From Clostridiales bacterium (GTDB lineage Bacteria; Bacillota; Clostridia; TANB77; SIG350): a stretch of 64,000 nt of DNA. Both the position numbers and the translations under genes were made by a program. Every line of letters begins with the position of its first letter. Within the stretch, counting starts at the first letter, position 1. The stretch lies in the NCBI GenBank assembly GCA_015056545.1, contig SVGE01000007.1, positions 1-64,000 on the forward strand, in the 5' to 3' direction. Below the pieces are notes generated by a model that saw only the letters and a list, made by a program, of their open reading frames with translations, was not told the DNA's origin and made no database searches. Positions 34,221 to 44,180 of this stretch are shown here, piece by piece.

Positions 34221-36692
34221 ATGTTAGAAATGGAAAATAAAGATGGAAAAATTATACCAGTAGAAATTAATCAGGAGATGAAAAAAGCATATATAGATTA
34301 TGCAATGAGTGTTATTGTATCTCGTGCACTTCCTGATGTAAGAGATGGTTTAAAACCAGTTCATAGAAGAATTTTATATACAATGTATGAAGATGGTTTT
34401 ACACCAGATAAAGGATACAGAAAATGTGCTACTACTGTTGGTGATGTTTTAGGTAGATATCATCCACATGGGGATAGTTCTGTTTATGATGCATTAGTTA
34501 GAATGGCACAAGATTTTACTATGAGATATGCTACAATTGACGGACATGGTAACTTTGGTTCTGTTGATGGTGACAGTGCAGCGGCTTACCGTTATACTGA
34601 AGCAAGAATGTCTAAAATTGCAACATTAATGTTAGAAGATATAGATAAAAATACAGTAGAATTTATGCCTAACTTTGATGACAGATTAAAAGAACCTACT
34701 GTTTTACCATCAAAAATACCTCATTTATTAATAAATGGTTCTTCTGGAATTGCTGTTGGTATGGCAACAAATATACCACCACACAATTTAACAGAAGTAA
34801 TTAATGCATTAGTTAGAATGCTTGAACAAGACAATGTAACTGATGAAGAAATTATGGCAGAAATAAAAGGGCCAGATTTTCCAACAGGAGCTATTATTCT
34901 GGGATATGATGGAATTAAAAAAGCATATACAACAGGTAGAGGAAAAATTACAGTAAGAGCAAAAGCTGAAATTGAAGAAATGAGTAATACAAGACAAAGA
35001 ATTATTGTTACTGAAATACCTTATGGTGTTAATAAAGCTAGATTAGTTGAAAATATTGCTCATCAAGTTAGAGATAAAAAATTAGAAGGCATATCAGATT
35101 TAAGAGATGAATCAGATAGAGATGGTATGAGAATTGTAATTGAATTAAAAAGAGATGCAAATGCAAATGTTGTTTTAAATCAATTATATAAAAATACTCA
35201 AATGCAAGATACGTTTGGTATGATTAATTTGTCTTTGGTTAATGGTGAGCCAAAAATATTAACATTAAGACAAACATTAGAATATTATATTGAACATAGA
35301 AAAGAAGTTGTAATTAGAAGAACACAATTTGATTTAGAAAAAGCACAAGCTAGACTACATATTTTAGAAGGATTAAAAATTGCTTTAGATAATATTGATG
35401 AAGTTATTAATATTATTAGAAATGCATATGATGATGCAAAAGAGCAATTAATGAAGAGATTTAATTTAACTGAAATTCAAGCTCAATCAATTCTAGATAT
35501 GAGATTAAAAACATTATCTGGATTGCAAAGAGAAAAAATTGAACAAGAATACAACGAATTACTTGCATTTATAAATAAATGTAAAGAAATTCTTGGAAGT
35601 GAAAGATTAGTTTTCGATATAATTAGAGATGAATTATTAGAAGTAAAAGAAAAATATGGTGATGAACGAAGAACTAAAATTGTTGCAGCTGAAGGAGAAA
35701 TTGAAATTGAAGATTTAATCAAAGAAGAAGAAACTGTTATTGCTTTAACACATTTTGGCTATATAAAAAGAGTACCAATTAATACATATAAGAGCCAAAG
35801 AAGAGGTGGAAAAGGTATTACAGGTATTTCTACAAGAGAAGAAGACTTTGTTAAACAATTATTTATTTCTTCAACACATGATACTATATTATTCTTTACA
35901 AACAATGGTAAAGTATATAGATTAAGAGGTTATGAAGTTCCAGAAGCAGGAAGAACTGCAAAAGGCACTGCAATTGTTAATTTACTTCAATTAGATGCAG
36001 GAGAAAAAGTAACTGCTGTAATGCCAGTTAAAGTATTTGCAGAAGGTCAATATTTATTAATGACTACTAAAAAAGGTTTAGTTAAGAAAACTGCTTTAAC
36101 TGAATATATAAATGTAAGAAAGAGTGGGCTTCAAGGAATTAATTTAAATGAAGATGATGAATTAATAGATGTTAGATTAACAGATGGAGAAAACGATATT
36201 GTTTTAGTTACTAAAAATGGTATATCAATTAAATTTAATGAAAAAGATGTACGTTCAGTTGGTAGAGTATCAAAAGGTGTAATAGGTATTAAATTAGATG
36301 ATGAAGATGAATTAATTGGAATGGAAATAATTCAAAATGAAAAAGATTATCTGTTAGCTATTACTGAAAATGGATTTGGTAAAAGAACGGAATTAGAAGA
36401 ATATAGACATCAAGGAAGAGGCGGAAAAGGTGTAATTACATATAAAATTACTGAAAAAACTGGACAGTTAGTAGGAATTAAAATTGTTAAAGATAGTGAT
36501 GATGTAATGTTAATTACAGATACAGGTATAGTTATTAGAATGAATGTTTCTGAAATAAGTGTACTAGGAAGATCAACACAAGGTGTAACATTAATGAGAA
36601 CTAGTGATGGTGGAAAAGTTGTTAGTGTTGCAAAAGTTGAAAGTGATGAAGAAGAAGATAATCAATTAAGTTTATTAGATGATAATAAATAG
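34221..36692 (+). CDS. gyrA: DNA gyrase subunit A
   Basis: Breakage-reunion subunit, 823 aa. 'EMKKAYIDYAMSVIVSRALP' and 'DVRDGLKPVHRRILYTM' at the start, the quinolone-region 'YHPHGDSSVYDALVRMAQDF', catalytic Tyr in 'AAAYRYTEARMSKIA', then 'NIPPHNLTEVINAL', and a C-terminal beta-pinwheel with GyrA-box-like 'QRRGGKGITG'. Standard length. Separated from gyrB by 3.6 kb of unrelated genes. Confidence 0.97.
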   Translation: MLEMENKDGKIIPVEINQEMKKAYIDYAMSVIVSRALPDVRDGLKPVHRRILYTMYEDGFTPDKGYRKCATTVGDVLGRYHPHGDSSVYDALVRMAQDFTMRYATIDGHGNFGSVDGDSAAAYRYTEARMSKIATLMLEDIDKNTVEFMPNFDDRLKEPTVLPSKIPHLLINGSSGIAVGMATNIPPHNLTEVINALVRMLEQDNVTDEEIMAEIKGPDFPTGAIILGYDGIKKAYTTGRGKITVRAKAEIEEMSNTRQRIIVTEIPYGVNKARLVENIAHQVRDKKLEGISDLRDESDRDGMRIVIELKRDANANVVLNQLYKNTQMQDTFGMINLSLVNGEPKILTLRQTLEYYIEHRKEVVIRRTQFDLEKAQARLHILEGLKIALDNIDEVINIIRNAYDDAKEQLMKRFNLTEIQAQSILDMRLKTLSGLQREKIEQEYNELLAFINKCKEILGSERLVFDIIRDELLEVKEKYGDERRTKIVAAEGEIEIEDLIKEEETVIALTHFGYIKRVPINTYKSQRRGGKGITGISTREEDFVKQLFISSTHDTILFFTNNGKVYRLRGYEVPEAGRTAKGTAIVNLLQLDAGEKVTAVMPVKVFAEGQYLLMTTKKGLVKKTALTEYINVRKSGLQGINLNEDDELIDVRLTDGENDIVLVTKNGISIKFNEKDVRSVGRVSKGVIGIKLDDEDELIGMEIIQNEKDYLLAITENGFGKRTELEEYRHQGRGGKGVITYKITEKTGQLVGIKIVKDSDDVMLITDTGIVIRMNVSEISVLGRSTQGVTLMRTSDGGKVVSVAKVESDEEEDNQLSLLDDNK

Positions 36693-36710
36693 GAAAAGAG
36701 GTAATCTATT

Positions 36711-36956
36711 ATGATGATATCACCAGAAGTATATAAAGAAGAAAATAAAGATAAAGAATTAAAAGAATTATTAGTAGAAAGAAATAAATTGATAAAATAT
36801 ATGAATGAATATGAAAATGATAGTATTAATAATGAGAGAAAAAGTGATATAGGGATTATAATATCACCTTCACCAAGTACTAGATATTATTGGTATAATT
36901 ATTATTTAAAAGAAATTACTGATTTAATAATAGAAAAGCTAGATGATAATAAATAG
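36711..36956 (+). CDS. Hypothetical protein between gyrA and proS (81 aa)
   Basis: Starts after AAAGAGG; a second ATG follows immediately, so the true start may be 36714. Helical N-terminal half with many Glu/Lys ('EENKDKELKELLVERNKLIKY') and a central 'IIISPSPSTRYYWYNYYL' that looks ordered. No family recognised. 18 bp after gyrA and 14 bp before proS, so part of the same transcript. Confidence 0.6.
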   Translation: MMISPEVYKEENKDKELKELLVERNKLIKYMNEYENDSINNERKSDIGIIISPSPSTRYYWYNYYLKEITDLIIEKLDDNK

Positions 36957-36970
36957 GAGGAAAATAAAAA

Positions 36971-38410
36971 ATGTCAAGCGAAAAAGGTTTTGTAAAAGAA
37001 ATAACTAATATGGAAGATGATTTTGCTACATGGTATACAGATGTTGTTAGAAAAGCAGAATTAGCAGATTATACAGATGTAAAAGGTTGTATGGTTATAA
37101 GACCGTATGGTTATGCAATATGGGAAAATATTCAAAAAGAATTAGATAGAAGATTTAAAGAAACAGGTCATAAAAATGCATATTTCCCGCTGTTCATACC
37201 GGAAAGTTTGCTTAACAAAGAAAAAGAACATGTTGAAGGATTTGCTCCAGAGGTAGCATGGGTTACACATGGTGGAAGTGAAAAACTTGAAGAAAGACTT
37301 TGTGTAAGACCTACATCAGAAACTATATTTTCTACAATGTATTCTAAATGGATACAATCATGGAGAGATTTACCACTTCTTATAAATCAATGGGCAAATG
37401 TAGTTAGATGGGAAAAAACAACAAGACCTTTTTTAAGAAGTTCAGAGTTTTTATGGCAAGAAGGGCATACAATGCATGCTACTGAAGAAGAAGCAATGAA
37501 AGAAACATTAAAAATATTAAATATTTATTCAGATTTTTGTGAAGAATTTTTAGCAATTCCAATGATTAAAGGAAGAAAATCTGAAAAAGAAAAATTTGCA
37601 GGTGCAGAAGCTACCTTTACTATTGAAGCTATGATGCATGATGGAAAAGCGCTTCAATCTGGTACTTCACATTATTTTGGACAAGGATTTGCAAAAGCTT
37701 TTGATGTTAAATTCCAAAATAAAGAAGGAAAAGAAGAGTATTGTTATCAAACATCATGGGGAGTTTCAACTAGATTAATTGGTGGTTTAATTATGACACA
37801 TGGAGATAATAGAGGATTAAAACTACCGCCAAGAATAGCACCAGTGCAAGTTATAGTAGTTCCAATTGCTATGCATAAAGAAGGTGTTCTTGAAAAAGCA
37901 GCAGATTTAGCTGAGTTTTTAAAGAAAAGATATAGAGTTGAAATAGATGCAAGAGAAGAATATTCTCCAGGATATAAATTTAATGAATGGGAAATGAAAG
38001 GTGTTCCTATTAGATTAGAAATAGGGCCTAGAGATATTGAAAATGGTGAATGTGTATTAGTTAGAAGAGATACAGGAGATAAAATAACAATAAAAATGAC
38101 TGATGCATATGATGAAATAGAAAATGTATTAAATGATATTCACAACAATATGTTATTAAGTGCATTTAATAATAGACAAGCAAATACATTTATGGCTAGC
38201 AATATGGATGAATTAAAGAATATATATGAAAACAAACAAGGTTTTGCAAAAGCTATGTGGTGTGGAAGTAGAGAATGTGAAGAAAAAATAAAAGAAGAAG
38301 TTGGAATCTCTATTAGATGTATACCATTTGAGCAAGAAAACCTTGGAGATAAATGTGTATGTTGTGGTAATCATGCGGATAATATGGTATATATGGGAAA
38401 ACAATATTAA
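36971..38410 (+). CDS. proS: Prolyl-tRNA synthetase, archaeal/eukaryal-like type
   Basis: 479 aa class II synthetase of the short type without an editing insertion. 'CMVIRPYGYAIWENIQKELD' (motif 1 region), 'RPTSETIFSTMYSKW', 'NQWANVVRWEKTTRPFLRSS' with 'EFLWQEGHT' (motif 2), and 'WGVSTRLIGGLIMTHGDNRG' (motif 3), plus a C-terminal Cys-containing zinc-like domain ('MWCGSRECEEKI', 'DKCVCCG'). Charges tRNA-Pro. It lies immediately before a second, bacterial-type ProRS, with a terminator between them. Start supported by AGGAGG. Confidence 0.94.
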   Translation: MSSEKGFVKEITNMEDDFATWYTDVVRKAELADYTDVKGCMVIRPYGYAIWENIQKELDRRFKETGHKNAYFPLFIPESLLNKEKEHVEGFAPEVAWVTHGGSEKLEERLCVRPTSETIFSTMYSKWIQSWRDLPLLINQWANVVRWEKTTRPFLRSSEFLWQEGHTMHATEEEAMKETLKILNIYSDFCEEFLAIPMIKGRKSEKEKFAGAEATFTIEAMMHDGKALQSGTSHYFGQGFAKAFDVKFQNKEGKEEYCYQTSWGVSTRLIGGLIMTHGDNRGLKLPPRIAPVQVIVVPIAMHKEGVLEKAADLAEFLKKRYRVEIDAREEYSPGYKFNEWEMKGVPIRLEIGPRDIENGECVLVRRDTGDKITIKMTDAYDEIENVLNDIHNNMLLSAFNNRQANTFMASNMDELKNIYENKQGFAKAMWCGSRECEEKIKEEVGISIRCIPFEQENLGDKCVCCGNHADNMVYMGKQY

Positions 38411-38415
38411 GAGTT

Positions 38416-38449
38416 AAAGAGGTTAGCAACAAATATGCTAATCTCTTTT
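38416..38449 (+). terminator. Hairpin between the two proS genes
   Basis: AAAGAGGTTAGCA with TGCTAATCTCTTT (13 bp, one G-U) followed by TAAAATATTT. Terminator or partial terminator; the second proS starts 22 bp later. Confidence 0.65.
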
Positions 38450-38471
38450 AAAATATTTGAAAGGAGTATTT

Positions 38472-40163
38472 ATGAGATTAAGTAAAGAGTTTTTTTATAC
38501 ATTAAGAGAAGATGCAAAAGATGAAGAATCAGTAAGTGGTAATCTTTTAGTTAAAAGTGGAATGTTCAAGAAAATAAGTAATGGTATATATATTAAAATG
38601 CCTCTAGGATTAAAGGTTATAAATAATGTTTCTAATATTGTTAGAAAATGTATGAATGAAGCTGGTGCAACTGAGCTTAGTATGCCAATGCTACTTCCAA
38701 TTGAATATTTTGAAAAAGCAGGTAGAAAAGATATTTTTGGTAAAAGTATGTTTTCTCTTCATGATAGATATGATAGACAGTATGCATTAGGACCAACACA
38801 TGAAGAATTTTTTACAGTAACTGCTATGAATAAAGTTAATTCATATAAGGATTTACCTTTTACAATATATCAGATTGGGAATAAATATAGAGATGAAATT
38901 AGACCAAGACTAGGACTTATTCGTGTTAGAGAATTTTTAATGAAAGATGCATATAGTTTTGATACTGATTTAGAAAGTTTAGATGAATCATATAAAAAAA
39001 TGTATGATGCTTATCATAAAATTTTTAAGGAAGTAGGTTTAGATTATGTTGTTGTAACAGCAGATACAGGTGCTATGGGTGGTCTTTTATCTGAAGAGTT
39101 CCAAGCTGTTACAGATATTGGCGAAGATATTTTAGTGCTTTGTGATAACTGTTCTTATTCTTCAAATGTTGAAGTAAGTAAATGTGTAAAAAATGAGAAT
39201 ATAGATAATGAAGAAGAAAAAAAATATGAAGAAGTTTATACTCCAAATGCAGGTAAAATTGAAGATGTAGTAGAGTATTTAAATTTACCTATTTCTAAAT
39301 TCGTTAAAACAATGATATATAATGTTGATAGTAAATTTTATGCTTGTATGGTTGAAGGTGATAGAGAAATTAACGAAACAAAACTTGCTAAAGTATTAAA
39401 TGCTAAAGAAGTTTGTTTAGCAGAAGCAGAAGATGTTATTAGAATAACAAATGCCCAGGTGGGTTTTGCAGGTCCTATTGGTTTAGATGTGCCAGTTATT
39501 ATGGATGAAAATATTAAGAATAAAAAGAATTTTATTGTTGGTGCTAATAAAACAGATTATCATTATATTAATGTTAATTTAAAAGATTTTGATACATATC
39601 TAGTTGAAGATATTAAAAATGTAAAAGAAGGAGATAAATGCCCAGTTTGTGGAGGTAATTTACATTTTAAAAAAGGTATTGAAGTTGGAAATACTTTTAA
39701 ATTAGGAACTAAATATGCAGAAAGTTTAGGACTAATGTATACAGATAATGAAAATAAATTAAAACCAGTATACATGGGTTGTTATGGTATTGGTATTGAA
39801 AGAATAATTGCTTCAATTGTTGAACAAAATAATGATGAAAAAGGTATAGTTTGGCCAATAAATGTAGCACCATTTAAAGTGGGTATTGTTCTTATAGATA
39901 ATAAAAATGAAGAACAATTAAAAGTTGCAGAAGAATTATATACTAAATTAAATGAATTAGGTATTGATACATTACTTGATGATAGAAAAGAAAGACCAGG
40001 TGTTAAATTTAATGACATGGACTTAATTGGATTACCTATTAGAATAACAGTTGGTAAAAAAGTTACAGATAATTTAGTTGAAATTAAATTAAGAAAAGAA
40101 GATAATGTTAATGAATATGAAATTAATAATGTAATAGATATTATTAAAGAAATACTAAAATAA
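38472..40163 (+). CDS. proS: Prolyl-tRNA synthetase, bacterial type with editing insertion
   Basis: 563 aa. ATG at 38472 is chosen because GAAAGGAG lies just upstream; an ATG at 38457 overlaps that site. Begins 'MRLSKEFFYTLREDAKDEES', has 'YALGPTHEEFFTVTAMNKV', 'YRDEIRPRLGLIRVREFLMK', a central INS editing domain (~220-380, 'YLNLPISKFVKTMIYNVDSK', 'AQVGFAGPIGL'), and motif 3 'YGIGIERIIASIVEQN'. Hydrolyses Ala-tRNA-Pro through INS. Co-directional with the archaeal-like ProRS. Two proS genes side by side are unusual. Confidence 0.94.
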   Translation: MRLSKEFFYTLREDAKDEESVSGNLLVKSGMFKKISNGIYIKMPLGLKVINNVSNIVRKCMNEAGATELSMPMLLPIEYFEKAGRKDIFGKSMFSLHDRYDRQYALGPTHEEFFTVTAMNKVNSYKDLPFTIYQIGNKYRDEIRPRLGLIRVREFLMKDAYSFDTDLESLDESYKKMYDAYHKIFKEVGLDYVVVTADTGAMGGLLSEEFQAVTDIGEDILVLCDNCSYSSNVEVSKCVKNENIDNEEEKKYEEVYTPNAGKIEDVVEYLNLPISKFVKTMIYNVDSKFYACMVEGDREINETKLAKVLNAKEVCLAEAEDVIRITNAQVGFAGPIGLDVPVIMDENIKNKKNFIVGANKTDYHYINVNLKDFDTYLVEDIKNVKEGDKCPVCGGNLHFKKGIEVGNTFKLGTKYAESLGLMYTDNENKLKPVYMGCYGIGIERIIASIVEQNNDEKGIVWPINVAPFKVGIVLIDNKNEEQLKVAEELYTKLNELGIDTLLDDRKERPGVKFNDMDLIGLPIRITVGKKVTDNLVEIKLRKEDNVNEYEINNVIDIIKEILK

Positions 40164-40198
40164 CATAATAAATATATTATGGTATAAAAGGAGGAAAC

Positions 40199-40798
40199 AT
40201 GGCATTAAAAGAAAATGATGAGATAACTGTAAAAATTAATGTAGATATAGAAGAATTTTATAAAATATTAAAAGTAAAGGGATATAATATAGTTAATAAA
40301 TTTACAATGGATGATTCATATTTTATACCAAACAATTTAGATATATCTAATATGAGTATAAGAGATATTTTATCTAAAGCCATACTTACAAGATATATTG
40401 TAGATAATATTCCAAATGATAAAATTTATCAGATGATTACATATAAGAAAAAAGATATTACACCAGAAGGTGTAATATTAGGTCAAGAGTCTATTAATTG
40501 TTATGTAGAAAATATAGAGCAAGCTAAAAAATTAATAAAAGCAATTGGTTATATTGAAATAATGAATATTAAAGAAAATGACTTAGTATATGAAAAAGAT
40601 GGTATTCAATTATGTATTAAAGATATTATAGATGGAGATAATTTGGTTGAAGTTGAAACTAAATATAATGAAGAATATAATACAGTTGAAAAAATAAAAG
40701 AAAAATTAATTAAAGAAAATTTACCAATTGATTTAAAAAATTTATATATTAAAAAAGCAGAAATAGAATTAAATAAAAGATTAAAAAGAGAGGGATAA
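40199..40798 (+). CDS. CYTH-like domain protein
   Basis: 199 aa. An N-terminal beta strand with charged residues ('DEITVKINVDIEEFYKIL'), 'NIVNKFTMDDSYFIP', 'YQMITYKKKDITPEG', and 'NLVEVETKYNEEYNTVE' resemble the CYTH fold (adenylate-cyclase-IV/thiamine-triphosphatase superfamily), although the usual ExExK start is absent (VKINVD). Enzymatic activity is therefore doubtful. 4 bp before the Pit gene, so in that operon. A related fold protein is at 49920. Confidence 0.6.
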   Translation: MALKENDEITVKINVDIEEFYKILKVKGYNIVNKFTMDDSYFIPNNLDISNMSIRDILSKAILTRYIVDNIPNDKIYQMITYKKKDITPEGVILGQESINCYVENIEQAKKLIKAIGYIEIMNIKENDLVYEKDGIQLCIKDIIDGDNLVEVETKYNEEYNTVEKIKEKLIKENLPIDLKNLYIKKAEIELNKRLKREG

Positions 40799-40801
40799 AA
40801 A

Positions 40802-41854
40802 ATGACAATTACTTTTCAAGAATTTATAAATGAGTGTTTAACAAATCCTAGTTTTTTAATAATAACTGTGCTTATATCAGGAGTTATTTTAGTAAATGGT
40901 TGGACAGATGCTCCAAATGCTATAGCGACATGTGTTTCTACTAGATGTTTATCACCTAAAAAGTCAATTATAATGGCAGCAGTTTTTAATTTTCTTGGTG
41001 TTTTTACAATGACATTGATAAATTCTACTGTTGCTCAAACAATTTTTAATATGGTGGATTTTGGTGGTGATGCAAGCTCAGCGTTAACAGCTCTTTGTGC
41101 AGCATTAGTTGCAATAGTTACTTGGGCTGTTGCAGCATGGTTTTTTGGAATTCCAACAAGCGAGTCACATGCTTTAATAGCAGGACTTTCTGGTGCTGCA
41201 ATTGCACTTCAAGGAGGAATAAGTGGAATTAATGGTTCTGAATGGATTAAAGTAATATATGGTCTTGTGATGTCTACTGTATTAGGTTTTGGAATGGGAT
41301 TTGGAATAACTAAAATAATTGAATTAATTTGCAAAAATATTCAAAGACAAAAAACAATTAAATTTTTTAAAGCAACACAAATTGTTGGAGGAGCATCAAT
41401 GGCATTTATGCATGGTGCACAAGATGGACAAAAGTTTATGGGGGTATTTTTACTTGGAACTTCTCTTGCAAGTGGATATATAGGTGCTCAAACCTTTGAG
41501 ATACCTATTTGGCTTATAATATTATGTTCAGGATTAATGACACTAGGAACTTCAATTGGTGGATATAAAATTATTAAAACAGTTGGAATGGGCATGGTTA
41601 AATTAGAAGTATATCAAGGGGCAGCAGCAGATATTTCTAGTGCAACATCTCTTTTTATTGCATCATTTTTAGGTATTCCTGTAAGTACTACACATACTAA
41701 AACAACAGCAATAATGGGTGTTGGGGCTTCGAGAAGATTATCTAATGTAAATTGGAGTGTTGTAAAAGAGATGGTATTAGCTTGGATATTAACATTCCCT
41801 GGATGTGGAATTTTGGGATATTTAGCAACATTAGTTTTCACAAAAATATTATAA
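40802..41854 (+). CDS. Pit-family inorganic phosphate transporter
   Basis: 350 aa, about ten membrane spans. Both family signatures are present: 'NGWTDAPNAIATCVSTR' near the N-terminus and 'GIPVSTTHTKTTAIMGVGAS' near the C-terminus. Low-affinity phosphate uptake, coupled to protons or cations. Followed at 20 bp by the DUF47 partner, the standard pairing. Confidence 0.92.
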   Translation: MTITFQEFINECLTNPSFLIITVLISGVILVNGWTDAPNAIATCVSTRCLSPKKSIIMAAVFNFLGVFTMTLINSTVAQTIFNMVDFGGDASSALTALCAALVAIVTWAVAAWFFGIPTSESHALIAGLSGAAIALQGGISGINGSEWIKVIYGLVMSTVLGFGMGFGITKIIELICKNIQRQKTIKFFKATQIVGGASMAFMHGAQDGQKFMGVFLLGTSLASGYIGAQTFEIPIWLIILCSGLMTLGTSIGGYKIIKTVGMGMVKLEVYQGAAADISSATSLFIASFLGIPVSTTHTKTTAIMGVGASRRLSNVNWSVVKEMVLAWILTFPGCGILGYLATLVFTKIL

Positions 41855-41874
41855 GAAAGGTAAGTGGTTAAATT

Positions 41875-42513
41875 ATGTTTAAGAAAAATAAAGAAAAAAA
41901 TACATATAATTATTTTGATGAATTTATAAAAACATCAGAATATATTTTAGAGTCTGCAAAGACTCTAAAAGAAACAATAAAGGAATATAATAAAGAAGTA
42001 TTAGAAAAAAACATTTTATCTGTTCATAAGCTAGAAAATGAGGCAGATAATTCACTTCATACTATGAGAAATTATTTAATAAAAGATTTCCTACCACCAA
42101 TAGATAGAGAAGACATTATTTTCATTGGTCATAATTTAGATGATATTGAAGATGAAATAGATGAAGTTTTAATTAATTTAAATATTTTAAATATTGAAAG
42201 TTTAAGAGAAGAAATTTTTGAATTTGTAGATTTATTATTAGAATGTGCAGAAAAAGTAAAAGAAACTTTAAATGTATTTAAAAATTTTAATAAAAATATT
42301 AATCTTATTAAAGAAAAAGTGGTTGAAATTAATAAATTAGAAGATAGAGGAGATAGAATTTTTGAACAAGCAATGAAAAGACTTTATCAAGAAGAAATAA
42401 ATTCTATTGAAATTATTAAATGGACAACAATGTTTAATTGTTTAGAAAATACAATAGATTCTTGCGAGAATATTGCTAATAGTATAGAAGATGTTATTAT
42501 GAAAAATTCTTAA
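41875..42513 (+). CDS. DUF47 (PhoU-like) protein, Pit accessory
   Basis: 212 aa, all helical, with 'VHKLENEADNSLHTM' and 'IDREDIIFIGHNLDDIEDEID' and the C-terminal 'INKLEDRGDRIFEQAMKRLY', the two ExxxD-like metal-binding repeats of the DUF47/PhoU family. Thought to regulate the adjacent Pit transporter. Confidence 0.92.
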   Translation: MFKKNKEKNTYNYFDEFIKTSEYILESAKTLKETIKEYNKEVLEKNILSVHKLENEADNSLHTMRNYLIKDFLPPIDREDIIFIGHNLDDIEDEIDEVLINLNILNIESLREEIFEFVDLLLECAEKVKETLNVFKNFNKNINLIKEKVVEINKLEDRGDRIFEQAMKRLYQEEINSIEIIKWTTMFNCLENTIDSCENIANSIEDVIMKNS

Positions 42514-42589
42514 TAAAATTAAAAAAATTTAAAAAAGGTATTGAAAAAATTTTTTCCACGTGCTATACTATATAGGCATTGGAAAAAAT

Positions 42590-42665
42590 CGAGGTGTGGC
42601 GCAGTTGGTAGCGCGCGTGGTTTGGGACCATGAGGTCGCAGGTTCGAACCCTGTCACCTCGACCA
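42590..42665 (+). tRNA. tRNA-Pro (anticodon UGG)
   Basis: 76-nt cloverleaf: acceptor CGAGGTG/CACCTCG, D-arm GCGC, anticodon stem GTGGT/ACCAT with loop TTTGGGA (UGG), T-arm GCAGG-TTCGAAC-CCTGT, and CCA encoded. The 3' end is the left attachment site of the element that follows. It lies 2.4 kb downstream of two proS genes. Confidence 0.95.
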
Positions 42666-42675
42666 TCAAAAATAT
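42659..42675 (+). other. attL, overlapping the tRNA-Pro 3' end
   Basis: First copy of the 17-bp repeat; the left 7 bp are the tRNA acceptor 3' strand with CCA. Confidence 0.75.
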
Positions 42676-42817
42676 ACAATAAAGTTAGTAATAGCAAGTC
42701 TTTCGAGATTTGCTATTATTTTTATTTTATGAAAAAAGCTACGAAAAAGCTACCAAAATATTTTAAAATAAAAAATAAGGTATAAATTATAATAGGATAA
42801 TTCAATTGTTTTATAAC

Positions 42818-42846
42818 TTGTCATGATATGTCATATATGATATAAT
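42818..42846 (+). promoter_or_regulatory. Promoter of the DUF4352-like gene
   Basis: TTGTCA (42818-42823), 17-bp spacer, TATAAT (42841-42846). The spacer has TGTCATATATGA, partly palindromic. Confidence 0.6.
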
Positions 42847-42870
42847 TAGCAAAAAATGGGGGGATATATT

Positions 42871-43527
42871 ATGGAATTTATTAAAAAGAATTGGAAATGG
42901 TTAATTGTAGTTAGTATTATACTTTATACAATAGTTGTTGTTTTTATAACTATAGCGGTATATAAAAATCATTTAAAAAATAAACTTTCTAATATGATAA
43001 CAGATTCTATTAGTGAAGCTTTTAATGTAGATACTGATAAAAAAGAAAATTCATTAGATAAATCAAAAGATACAGAAAAAAGTAATACTAAAGGTAAAAA
43101 AATAAATATAGGAGAAAAGGTAACTACAGAAGAATGGGAAATAGTATTAACTGGTACAGAATTTAAACAAGATGTAGTACCACCAAAAACAAATAGTTTT
43201 TATACACATTATGAAGTAAGCGATAAAGCAAATACTTATTTAGTTGTGATGTTAGAAGCAAAAAATATTTCTACAACCGAATTAAGAGGAGATGATTTGT
43301 TATCAATAAAAGCATATTATGATAACAAATATGAATATAAAGGTTTTTGTACTGTTTTAGATAGTGATAATGAAGGTTTTTCAACATATGAAAATATTAA
43401 GCCTTTAACTACAAGAACATTATATTATTTAATAGAAATGCCAAAAGAATTAACAAACGATGAAAAATCTATAAAAGTTGATATATTAATAGAAAAAGAT
43501 ACTTATGAATATGAAATTATAAAATAA
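42871..43527 (+). CDS. Membrane-anchored DUF4352-like protein (element cargo)
   Basis: 218 aa from ATG 42871, after GGGGGG; an ATG at 42856 overlaps that site. One N-terminal span ('WLIVVSIILYTIVVVFITIA'), a charged linker, then an Ig-like (DUF4352/telokin) domain: 'IGEKVTTEEWEIVLTGTEF', 'TYLVVMLEAKNIS', and 'ESTREN'-type ending. Such domains are extracellular and often of unknown function. Within the tRNA-Pro element. Confidence 0.65.
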   Translation: MEFIKKNWKWLIVVSIILYTIVVVFITIAVYKNHLKNKLSNMITDSISEAFNVDTDKKENSLDKSKDTEKSNTKGKKINIGEKVTTEEWEIVLTGTEFKQDVVPPKTNSFYTHYEVSDKANTYLVVMLEAKNISTTELRGDDLLSIKAYYDNKYEYKGFCTVLDSDNEGFSTYENIKPLTTRTLYYLIEMPKELTNDEKSIKVDILIEKDTYEYEIIK

Positions 43528-43571
43528 ATAATTAATATAATATTAAAACGAAAGAGAAAGGAGAATTAATT

Positions 43572-44066
43572 ATGAAGAAAAAAATAATAATTACTTTAAT
43601 AGTTTTATTATTTATAGTTGTATTAATGCTTTTATCAAAAAAAATAATAAACATTAATACAAATGATTTAGAACCATATAATTATTATGCAAAAGTATTT
43701 ACATATAATATACCTGGTAAATCATATGTATTAAAAATATGGGAAAAAGGATGGTATGAATTAGTAGTAGAAAATTATTCAAGTGCTGTAGATGGAAAAA
43801 CTACAACTGATAAATATGAAGGATATTTAGACAATGATGAAATGAAAAATATAAAGAGTATATTTGAATATCTATATAATAAGTATCCATACGATAATGA
43901 TAAAAACGAAGATATAATATATTATTTCGATAATGAAGAAGTTAAAATGAATTTTGAAGATGATAGAGTTTTACAACATACAATGTTAGCTATTCATACT
44001 ATTAGTGAAGGGAATAAAGAATATGGAAAATCAATGTTAATAGAATGTTTAAATTTATGTAATTAA
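43572..44066 (+). CDS. Membrane-anchored hypothetical protein (element cargo)
   Basis: 164 aa, start after AAAGGAG. N-terminal anchor ('IIITLIVLLFIVVLMLLS'), then an extracellular mixed domain with 'KSYVLKIWEKGWYELVVENY' and 'DKYEGYLDNDEMKNIKSIF'. No family recognised. 44 bp after the DUF4352-like gene and cotranscribed, so the two may act together at the cell surface. Confidence 0.65.
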   Translation: MKKKIIITLIVLLFIVVLMLLSKKIININTNDLEPYNYYAKVFTYNIPGKSYVLKIWEKGWYELVVENYSSAVDGKTTTDKYEGYLDNDEMKNIKSIFEYLYNKYPYDNDKNEDIIYYFDNEEVKMNFEDDRVLQHTMLAIHTISEGNKEYGKSMLIECLNLCN

Positions 44067-44180
44067 AACTTATTAACAATTATTTTTAAGAATACATAAA
44101 AAGGAAAAGAAGCTATAATATTTTTTAAGTGTTTTTGATGATAAAAATAAGCATAATGCGTATTGAAATAAATAAGTTTT

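Noticed and set aside
42552-42562. Fifth parS site
   Set aside because: Only TTCCACGTG, a half site, matches; the right arm differs.
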